Shown piece after piece: positions 1-5,538 of a stretch of 8,485 nt of DNA. The DNA is taken from positions 1 through 8,485 of the forward strand of contig JAJTBK010000553.1 of assembly GCA_021286965.1 (NCBI GenBank). The letters are read 5' to 3'. Every line of letters starts with the position of its first letter. Positions within the stretch are counted from its first letter, which is position 1. Source of the DNA: Comamonadaceae bacterium (GTDB lineage: Bacteria; Pseudomonadota; Gammaproteobacteria; Burkholderiales; Burkholderiaceae_C). Both the position numbers and the translations under genes were made by a program. Under the pieces are notes generated by a model. That model was not told where the DNA came from. It ran no database searches and was given only the letters and a program-made list of their open reading frames with translations.

Positions 1-62
1 CTGCCATCGGGTCGGTGGTGTCGGAAAAATTCACACTCCCCCCAGCCAACCCGCACGCCGAC

Positions 63-88
63 GGCCCCAGAGGCCAGGGCCCCAGAGG
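63..88. repeat. Two direct 11-bp repeats upstream of the sigma-54 promoter
   Basis: GGCCCCAGAGG occurs exactly at 63-73 and again at 78-88, a 15-bp period. The pair ends 13 bp before the -24 element at 102. Its position could suit a regulator site, but classical sigma-54 enhancer sites usually lie further upstream and are often palindromic. In GC-rich DNA a short duplication is also a plausible explanation. No function is assigned. Confidence 0.5.
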
Positions 89-101
89 GAAGCGCCAAAA
101 A

Positions 102-116
102 CGGCACAAAAATTGC
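102..116 (+). promoter_or_regulatory. Sigma-54 (RpoN) promoter, -24/-12 type
   Basis: The sequence reads cGGCAC, five A, then TTGC, with GG at 103-104 and GC at 115-116 separated by exactly 10 nt. This matches the RpoN consensus TGGCAC-N5-TTGC at all but the first base. Transcription would begin near 127-128, about 25 nt before the ATG at 153. That also rules out the in-frame upstream start near 15. PEP-CTERM genes in exosortase-bearing bacteria are known to be under RpoN with the PrsK/PrsR two-component system, so the promoter type fits the gene it precedes. Confidence 0.8.
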
Positions 117-152
117 TTGCTACCGGCCTATCTCCAACGCCCAGGAGCCGCC

Positions 153-1040
153 ATGTTTCGCACATCCCTCTTTGCCAGCGCCACCTTGGCCCTGGTGGGT
201 CTTGCATCCCCAGCCCAAGCAGGCGTCATCATCAACTACGCCAGCGGTTTTGGCGGTGCCTGCGGCAGTGGGCTGACCTGCGTCGGCGACACGGTCGTGG
301 TGGGCAATGCGCTCCGCTTAACGCCGGCTGTGGACGGCCAGGCCGGCGCCGGCTACAGCACCACGCCCGTAGCCCTGGGTTCGGGCGCCACCTTCAGCAC
401 CAGTTTCCAATTCCAGCTCACCCAACCCGGCGGCATCGACCCCGCCGACGGCATCACCTTCGTCCTGGCACAAGGCACGTCCGGCCTGGGTGGAGCAGGT
501 GGTGGCATGGGCTACCAAGGTGTCGGCAACAGCGTCGCCATTGAATTCGACACCTACTGGAACGGCTTTGACCCGAACAGCAACCACGTCGGCGTAGACA
601 CCAATGGCTCCTTGAGCAGCCTGCTGACTGCCAGCCCCTATGGGCAAACGGTATGCGATCTCAGCAACTACGCCACCGATGGCTGCATGAGCAACGGCAA
701 GGTCTGGTCAGCGTTCATCAACTACGACGGCTCGACACAAAAGCTCAACGTGAGCGTGCAGCAACAGGGGCTGGCCCTGGTGCAGATGATCACGGATTAC
801 AGCATCGACATTGCCAGCTACCTGGGCAGCAACAACGCCTACGTCGGCTTCACGGCCGCAACGGGTGCCGGCCATGAGAACCACGACATTCTGGGCTGGC
901 AATTGGCGAACGACACCTCTATCGGTACCGACGGCAGCAACAACGTCCCCGAGCCCGCCGGCTTGGCGCTGCTCGCCATCGCCGGCCTGGCGGCCCTGGG
1001 TGCACGCCGCAGCGGCCCGCACACGACGGCTACACGTTGA
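153..1040 (+). CDS. Secreted L-type-lectin-like PEP-CTERM protein
   Basis: A 295-residue exported protein, probably surface-attached or released into the extracellular matrix. Residues 1-23 form a signal peptide ending A-Q-A before Gly24. The body looks like a legume (L-type) lectin fold. It has an A-D-G segment with Asp99, a Gly-rich loop, the metal-site-like run E131-F-D133-T-Y-W-N137 followed by D140 and H145, and a late G-F-T-A-A-T-G strand. In known L-type lectins the equivalent Asp/Asn residues bind Ca/Mn and sugar. Cys37/Cys43 and Cys168/Cys178 could form disulfides. The tail has V-P-E-P at 265-268, a hydrophobic stretch and an Arg-Arg end, the PEP-CTERM signal processed by exosortase. 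No exosortase is in the window. The start at 153 is chosen because AGGAG lies at 143-147, the signal peptide begins there, and a sigma-54 promoter sits just upstream. The last 11 bp overlap the convergent acyl-CoA synthetase gene. The sugar specificity is unknown. Confidence 0.88.
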   Translation: MFRTSLFASATLALVGLASPAQAGVIINYASGFGGACGSGLTCVGDTVVVGNALRLTPAVDGQAGAGYSTTPVALGSGATFSTSFQFQLTQPGGIDPADGITFVLAQGTSGLGGAGGGMGYQGVGNSVAIEFDTYWNGFDPNSNHVGVDTNGSLSSLLTASPYGQTVCDLSNYATDGCMSNGKVWSAFINYDGSTQKLNVSVQQQGLALVQMITDYSIDIASYLGSNNAYVGFTAATGAGHENHDILGWQLANDTSIGTDGSNNVPEPAGLALLAIAGLAALGARRSGPHTTATR

Positions 1041-2688
1041 TCGCCGCCGCCGAGCCCGCCTGGCGGCGCAACTCGAATTTCTGGATCTTGCCGGTGCTGG
1101 TCTTGGGCAGGTCGCCAAACACCACCGCGCGCGGCACCTTGAAGCCGGCCAGGTGCTGCTTGCAATGCGCCACGATGTCCTCCACCGTGGTGTGCGCGCC
1201 GGCCTTGAGCTCGACGAAGGCGCAGGGCGTCTCGCCCCACTTGGCGTCGGGCTTGGCGACGACGGCGACGGCGAGCACGTCGGGGTGGCGGTAGAGCACG
1301 TCTTCCACCTCGATGGAGGAGATGTTCTCGCCGCCCGAGATGATGATGTCCTTGCTGCGGTCCTTGATCTTGATGTAGCCGTCGGGGTACTGCACGGCCA
1401 GGTCGCCGGTGTGGAACCACCCGCCCCGGAAGGCATCTTCCGTCGCCTGCGGGTTCTTCAGGTAGCCCTTCATGGCGATGTTGCCCCGGAACATGATTTC
1501 ACCCATGGTTTCGCCGTCGTGCGGCACCGGCTCCAGGGTGTCGGGGTCGAGCACGGCGGCGGCGCGCTGCAGGTGGTAGCGCACGCCCTGGCGGGCGTTG
1601 AGGCGGGCGCGCTCGCCAATGTCAAGCTGCTCCCACGCCTCGTGCTTGTCGCAGACGGTGGCGGGGCCATACACCTCGGTCAGGCCGTACACATGGGTCA
1701 AGTCGAACCCCATCTTTTCCATGCCCTCGATCATCGAGGCCGGAGGCGCAGCGCCGGCCACCATGGTTTTCACGCCAGCGGGTACGCCTTCCTTGAGCGC
1801 TGCCGGGGCGTTGACCAGCAGGCCCTGCACGATGGGCGCGCCACAGTAGTGCGTCACGCCATGCTGGCGGATGGCATCGAAGATGGCCTTGGCGTCCACC
1901 CGGCGCAGGCAGACATTGACGCCCGCACGCGCCGCCACCGTCCACGGAAAGCACCAGCCGTTGCAGTGGAACATGGGCAGCGTCCACAGGTACACGCTGT
2001 GCTTGGGCATGTCCCATTCGAGCACGTTGCTGATGGCGTTGATGGCCGCGCCCCGGTGGTGGTACACCACACCCTTGGGGTTGCCGGTGGTGCCGCTGGT
2101 GTAGTTGAGCGCAATCGCATCCCACTCGTCACCCGGCAGCTGCCAGGCGAACTGCGCGTCGCCCTGGGCCAGAAAGCTTTCGTAGTCCACGCCGCCCAGG
2201 TTGTGCGCGGCAGGGCCGTATTCGGCGTCCTGCACCTCGATCACCGTGAGTGGCGCAGCGCTCTGGCGCAGCGCCAGGGCCTTGGCCATGACGGCACTGA
2301 ATTCGGGATCGACGATCACCGCCCGGGCCTCGCCGTGGTCGAGCATGAAGGCGATGGTTTCCGGGTCCAGCCGGGTGTTGAGCGTGTTGAGCACCGCCCC
2401 GGCCATAGGCACGCCAAAGTGCGCCTCCACCATGGGCGGGGTGTTGGGCAGCATCACGGCCACGGTGTCGTTCTTGCCAATGCCGGCACGCTGCAGGCTG
2501 CTGGCGAGCTGGCGGCAGCGCGCGTAGGTCTGGCTCCAGGTCTGGCGCAGGCTGCCGTGCACGATGGCCAGGCGCTCGGGGTACACCTGGGCGGTGCGTT
2601 CGATGAAGGACAGGGGCGTGAGCGGGGCGTGGTTGGCTTCGGTACGGGGCAGATTCTGGTCGTAAATGCTGGTCACGGTGCGGGTCAC
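1030..2688 (-). CDS. AMP-forming acyl-CoA synthetase (short/medium-chain type)
   Basis: A 552-residue cytoplasmic enzyme of the acyl-adenylate-forming (ANL) superfamily. It activates a carboxylic acid with ATP to an acyl-AMP and transfers it to CoA. The core motifs are all present: the P-loop-like Y196-T-S-G-T-T-G-N-P-K-G206, Y334-G-L-T-E338, the T-G-D with Asp429 that binds the ribose, the hinge region K-D-R-S-K-D, and the catalytic Lys534 in S-T-G-K-I-Q-K. The sequence resembles the group holding plant acyl-activating enzymes and bacterial methylmercaptopropionate-CoA ligase (DmdB)-like proteins, normally about 540-550 residues. The acid substrate cannot be read from the sequence. The start is the GTG at 2688, because AAGGAA lies 6 nt before it. 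An in-frame ATG at 2790 would add 34 residues unlike the family and abut the upstream stop codon. The gene lies 102 bp downstream of the diguanylate cyclase gene on the same strand and overlaps the lectin gene tail-to-tail. Confidence 0.92.
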   Translation of the reverse strand: MTRTVTSIYDQNLPRTEANHAPLTPLSFIERTAQVYPERLAIVHGSLRQTWSQTYARCRQLASSLQRAGIGKNDTVAVMLPNTPPMVEAHFGVPMAGAVLNTLNTRLDPETIAFMLDHGEARAVIVDPEFSAVMAKALALRQSAAPLTVIEVQDAEYGPAAHNLGGVDYESFLAQGDAQFAWQLPGDEWDAIALNYTSGTTGNPKGVVYHHRGAAINAISNVLEWDMPKHSVYLWTLPMFHCNGWCFPWTVAARAGVNVCLRRVDAKAIFDAIRQHGVTHYCGAPIVQGLLVNAPAALKEGVPAGVKTMVAGAAPPASMIEGMEKMGFDLTHVYGLTEVYGPATVCDKHEAWEQLDIGERARLNARQGVRYHLQRAAAVLDPDTLEPVPHDGETMGEIMFRGNIAMKGYLKNPQATEDAFRGGWFHTGDLAVQYPDGYIKIKDRSKDIIISGGENISSIEVEDVLYRHPDVLAVAVVAKPDAKWGETPCAFVELKAGAHTTVEDIVAHCKQHLAGFKVPRAVVFGDLPKTSTGKIQKFELRRQAGSAAAINV

Positions 2689-2694
2689 GGCGGG

Positions 2695-2700
2695 TTCCTT
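2695..2700 (-). promoter_or_regulatory. Ribosome binding site of the acyl-CoA synthetase
   Basis: On the minus strand AAGGAA is followed by 6 nt (cccgcc) and then the GTG start at 2688-2686. This site decides the start in favour of GTG over the upstream ATG at 2790. Confidence 0.8.
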
Positions 2701-2720
2701 GGTTTTTTTGGACAAGAAGA

Positions 2721-2735
2721 TGCTGCATTGCAACA
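2721..2735. promoter_or_regulatory. Imperfect 15-bp palindrome, possible operator
   Basis: TGCTGCA-T-TGCAACA on the plus strand is a 7+1+7 palindrome with one mismatched pair. It lies 33-47 nt upstream of the GTG start of the acyl-CoA synthetase, in the only non-coding stretch before that gene. The size and symmetry fit a helix-turn-helix repressor site, but I do not recognise the regulator and no second copy is visible in the window. Confidence 0.3.
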
Positions 2736-2744
2736 ACCGAGCCT

Positions 2745-2774
2745 GACGCGGGGCTGATAACCCCCAGGGGCGTC
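2745..2774. repeat. Inverted repeat between cyclase and acyl-CoA synthetase genes
   Basis: Arms GACGC (2745-2749) and GCGTC (2770-2774) pair, and GGGG (2750-2753) can continue the stem with CCCC inside 2761-2765, leaving a four-base bulge. No T-run follows on either strand, so it does not look like an intrinsic terminator. It could be an mRNA structure between the two genes or may be incidental. A perfect TTGACA reads on the minus strand at 2790-2785, but no good -10 follows at the usual distance, so I call no promoter. Confidence 0.3.
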
Positions 2775-2790
2775 GCGCCGCCACTGTCAA

Positions 2791-4461
2791 CTAGGCGACA
2801 CGGGCACTCTTGGCCCGGTACATGGCAGCATCGGCACTGCCGAGCAGGCTGTCGGCATCCTGGCCATCCTGTGGGAACAGGCTCAGGCCCATGCTGGCAC
2901 GCACCGGCAGGGTGCGCTCACCCACGGCCAGCGGCGCCGCAAACGCCTGCGCCAGCTTGTGCAGCAGGGCCTGGGCGGCCTCGGGGGTATCGACGTTTTC
3001 GCACAGCACGGTGAACTCGTCGCCGGCCAGGCGGGCGACGATGTCGCTCTGGCGCACGGCCCCCCGGATGGCCTCGGCCGTGGCCTGCAGCACGAGGTCG
3101 CCCACGGCGTGGCCCAGGTTGTCGTTGATGGCCTTGAAGCCATCGAGATCGACGAACACCAGCGCCAGCGGCCGCCCGCTGCGGCGCGCACGCTCGATGG
3201 CTTGCTGCAGGCATTGCGTGAACATGCGGCGGTTGGGCAGGCCGGTGAGGGCGTCGTGGTGCGCCAGGTGCTCCATGGCGTCACGGCTGCGGTTGAGCTC
3301 CTGCAGCTGCGCGCCAATGATGCCCTCCATGTCCTGAAAGCCGCGCGCCAGCTCGCCGAGCTCGTCCTGGCGCTGCACCGGCAGCGGGCCGTGCGCACGC
3401 CCGAGCGAGAACGCCTGCGCCGCCTGCACCACCGCGCGCAAGGGCAGGATGAAAAGGCGCGAGGCCCAGGCCGCCAGCAGCGCCCCCAGCAAAGCCAGCA
3501 GCGCCACCATGCGCAGCGTGGCAATGCCCAGGGCCTGGGTATCGGCCTGCACCCCGGCCATGGCCTGGGCCAGGCCCAGGAGCAAAAAACGCCCATCGTC
3601 CACACCGCCATGCGGCATCCGCACGAAGGCCACACTTTGGGGGTTGCCCTGGGCATCGGTGTGCGCGAACAAGGCGTTGCGCCCACCGGCCTGCAGCAGC
3701 GCCTGTGTCGCCGGGAACTGCTCCTGCACCAGGGCCCGCCGACCGCGCTCGAAACCCAGCGCCAGCGTACTGTCCGGGTGGATGAGGAAATCGCCCCAGC
3801 GGTTGGCCAGGAACAGCTGGTAGTCCGACGGCAAACCGCTGCGCATCTGCGCCAGGAATGCCAGGGCGTCGATGCGCAACACCACCACCCCGGTGGCCGC
3901 GCCCTGCGGTGAGACGACCGGGGCGGCGACGTAGAACATCGGCGGGTCGCGCCAGTCCTGGGCGTCTTCGTGGTTCAGGCCAACGTCGCTCACGTACACC
4001 GCGCCGCGCACCAGCGGCAGGGTTTCATAGACGAAGGGCAGATGCCCTTTTTCGAGCAACGCCGGGGCCACCACGCGTTCAATGCGGGCATCGGCCCATT
4101 GGCGCACATGCACCAGCTCCTGGCCGTGGCCTTGGCGGCCGATCCAACGCGCCTGCAGGTAGTCCGGGTGGCTGCGCAGCACGGCGGCAAACGCATCGGC
4201 CAGGCCCTGCTGCTGGCTGGCGGCGTGCGCGGGCTGGTGGGCCGCCAGCTCGGCCAGGGCCTGCACGTCCTGCCCGACCTGGTTGAGTCCAGCCTGCCAG
4301 TGGGCCGCCAGGATGCGCGTGGTATCGAGCAAAGTCTGGCTGGCACGCTGCTCGAGCAGCGCACGCCCGGCACTGAACCCGAGGTAGCCCAGCAGCACCG
4401 AGGCCAGCAGGCTGAAGCTGGCCAGCAACACCCCCAGGCGCTGTCCCATGTTCCAGCGCAT
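2791..4461 (-). CDS. Membrane diguanylate cyclase with periplasmic sensor, HAMP and GGDEF domains
   Basis: A 556-residue inner-membrane protein predicted to make cyclic di-GMP from two GTP. Order: a first membrane helix (about 10-30), a periplasmic region of about 280 residues with Cache-like features (F-Y-V-A-A-P-V-V-S followed by G-V-V-V-L-R-I), a second helix (about 318-337), a HAMP-like linker (about 338-390), then a GGDEF domain. The catalytic domain has D-A-L-T-G-L-P-N-R-R, F-V-D-L-D-G-F-K-A-I-N-D and a signature A479-G-D-E-F483, with Ala for the first Gly. This variant has been reported active in Vibrio cholerae VCA0965. The product-inhibition I-site R470-Q-S-D473 sits at the proper distance, five residues before the signature. 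There is no EAL or HD-GYP domain. The ATG overlaps the TGA of the upstream binding-protein gene by one base, implying translational coupling; an internal ATG at codon 5 is a less likely start. Confidence 0.92.
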   Translation of the reverse strand: MRWNMGQRLGVLLASFSLLASVLLGYLGFSAGRALLEQRASQTLLDTTRILAAHWQAGLNQVGQDVQALAELAAHQPAHAASQQQGLADAFAAVLRSHPDYLQARWIGRQGHGQELVHVRQWADARIERVVAPALLEKGHLPFVYETLPLVRGAVYVSDVGLNHEDAQDWRDPPMFYVAAPVVSPQGAATGVVVLRIDALAFLAQMRSGLPSDYQLFLANRWGDFLIHPDSTLALGFERGRRALVQEQFPATQALLQAGGRNALFAHTDAQGNPQSVAFVRMPHGGVDDGRFLLLGLAQAMAGVQADTQALGIATLRMVALLALLGALLAAWASRLFILPLRAVVQAAQAFSLGRAHGPLPVQRQDELGELARGFQDMEGIIGAQLQELNRSRDAMEHLAHHDALTGLPNRRMFTQCLQQAIERARRSGRPLALVFVDLDGFKAINDNLGHAVGDLVLQATAEAIRGAVRQSDIVARLAGDEFTVLCENVDTPEAAQALLHKLAQAFAAPLAVGERTLPVRASMGLSLFPQDGQDADSLLGSADAAMYRAKSARVA

Positions 4462-5519
4462 CAGACCCCCGGCAGCCGGTCACCGGCCACAATGCGGCGC
4501 CACCAGCGCTGGCGCTGCTCCTCGTCCTCCAGCGGTTCAAGCCAGACGATGGGGCCGTGCAGGCTGGCCGCATCCAGGGCGGCGGGCTCCTGCAGGGTGT
4601 GGGCGAGGCCCTGGCGGCGGGAAAATTCAGCACAAATGACGGGGTCGAGCATGTGGTTGAGCCACAGCTGTGCCAGCTGCGGCTGGTGCGTGCTGTGCAG
4701 CACCGCCCAGGCATCGAGCCAGGCCAGCGCCCCCTCGCGCGGCACGACGTAGCCGACGTCGTGCCCGGCATCGCGCAGCATTTTGAACTGCTGGCGGCCG
4801 TAGTTGGCGTGCATCAACGCCACCGGGTGGCGCGCCCACAGTTCGACCGGCTCCTCGGGCAGGCGGTACAGCGCCAGCAGATTGCGCCGCAGCTGCACCA
4901 GGTCGCGCGCCAGGGCCGCAAACTGCGCCGGCTGCAGTGCAAACGGCGCCCAGCCACGGGCCTGTGCGGCAAGCGAAAACGCGTGCGCGCTGCCGTCAAA
5001 GAACAGCACCCGCCCCTGCCAGCGCCGCTCCCACAGCGTCGCCAGCGACGGCGGCTGCGCAAACGCACGCCGGTCGTAGATCAGCCCCATCTCGGAATAG
5101 GTGAACGGTACGGCGTACGGTTGCCCCTGCGCCACCGTGCCGGCAATGGGCTGGCGAAAGCGCGGCAACTGCCCGGCGCGCAGCGGCAGCAGATCCGGGT
5201 CGAGCGCCAGCAGCTGTCCCTGGGCCAGCAGCGCCGCCAGCTCGACGGTATTGGCGGCAACGACGTCAAAACCGCCATGCGCCGGACGGCTCAGGTGGGC
5301 GCGCAGCATGTCGTCGCTGCCGATGATGGTGACCTCGACACGCGCGCCATGGCGCCGCTCGAACGCCTGCACCCAGTCGGCGTCGGCATAACCCGGCCAG
5401 GCGAGCACGCGCAGCACCGGCGGGTGCGCGCTCCCCTGGCAGCCGGCCAGGGCCGCCGGCACGGCAGCCGCCGCCAGCAAGCAGTCGCGGCGGCGCCACC
5501 GCCTGGGCGGCGGGGCCAT
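4461..5519 (-). CDS. PotD-like periplasmic solute-binding lipoprotein
   Basis: A 352-residue protein resembling spermidine/putrescine-binding proteins (PotD/PotF, about 350 residues). The N-terminus has an Arg-rich segment (R-R-W-R-R-R), a hydrophobic core and the lipobox L24-A-G-C27, so it is probably a lipoprotein; R-R-R-D-C-L-L also resembles a weak Tat signal. PotD-like landmarks are W41-P-G-Y44 after the first strand, F-D-V-V-A-A-N-T, a P-F-T-Y-S-E-M-G-L-I-Y-D strand and W267-L-D269. No permease or ATPase gene adjoins it. Instead its stop codon overlaps the start of a membrane diguanylate cyclase, which suggests it presents a ligand to that sensor rather than serving transport. The start is uncertain: no clear Shine-Dalgarno precedes 5519, which was chosen for signal-peptide geometry. 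In-frame ATGs at 5540, 5552 and 5567 are possible, but the last three run into the dnaG start. Confidence 0.85.
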   Translation of the reverse strand: MAPPPRRWRRRDCLLAAAAVPAALAGCQGSAHPPVLRVLAWPGYADADWVQAFERRHGARVEVTIIGSDDMLRAHLSRPAHGGFDVVAANTVELAALLAQGQLLALDPDLLPLRAGQLPRFRQPIAGTVAQGQPYAVPFTYSEMGLIYDRRAFAQPPSLATLWERRWQGRVLFFDGSAHAFSLAAQARGWAPFALQPAQFAALARDLVQLRRNLLALYRLPEEPVELWARHPVALMHANYGRQQFKMLRDAGHDVGYVVPREGALAWLDAWAVLHSTHQPQLAQLWLNHMLDPVICAEFSRRQGLAHTLQEPAALDAASLHGPIVWLEPLEDEEQRQRWWRRIVAGDRLPGV

Positions 5520-5538
5520 CGTGTTTGCACGGACAATC

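Noticed and set aside
15..152. An upstream extension of the lectin gene to the ATG near 15
   Set aside because: It would start before the sigma-54 promoter, and its residues precede a complete signal peptide at 153 that has its own AGGAG site.
811..2757. A 648-codon plus-strand open frame opposite the acyl-CoA synthetase
   Set aside because: It lies antisense to a gene with all ANL-family motifs, and its own translation is compositionally biased (Ala, Gly, His, Val) with no recognisable domain. It is a GC-rich shadow frame.
2689..2790. A 34-residue N-terminal extension of the acyl-CoA synthetase from ATG 2790
   Set aside because: Residues are unlike the family, and the GTG at 2688 has AAGGAA at ideal spacing.
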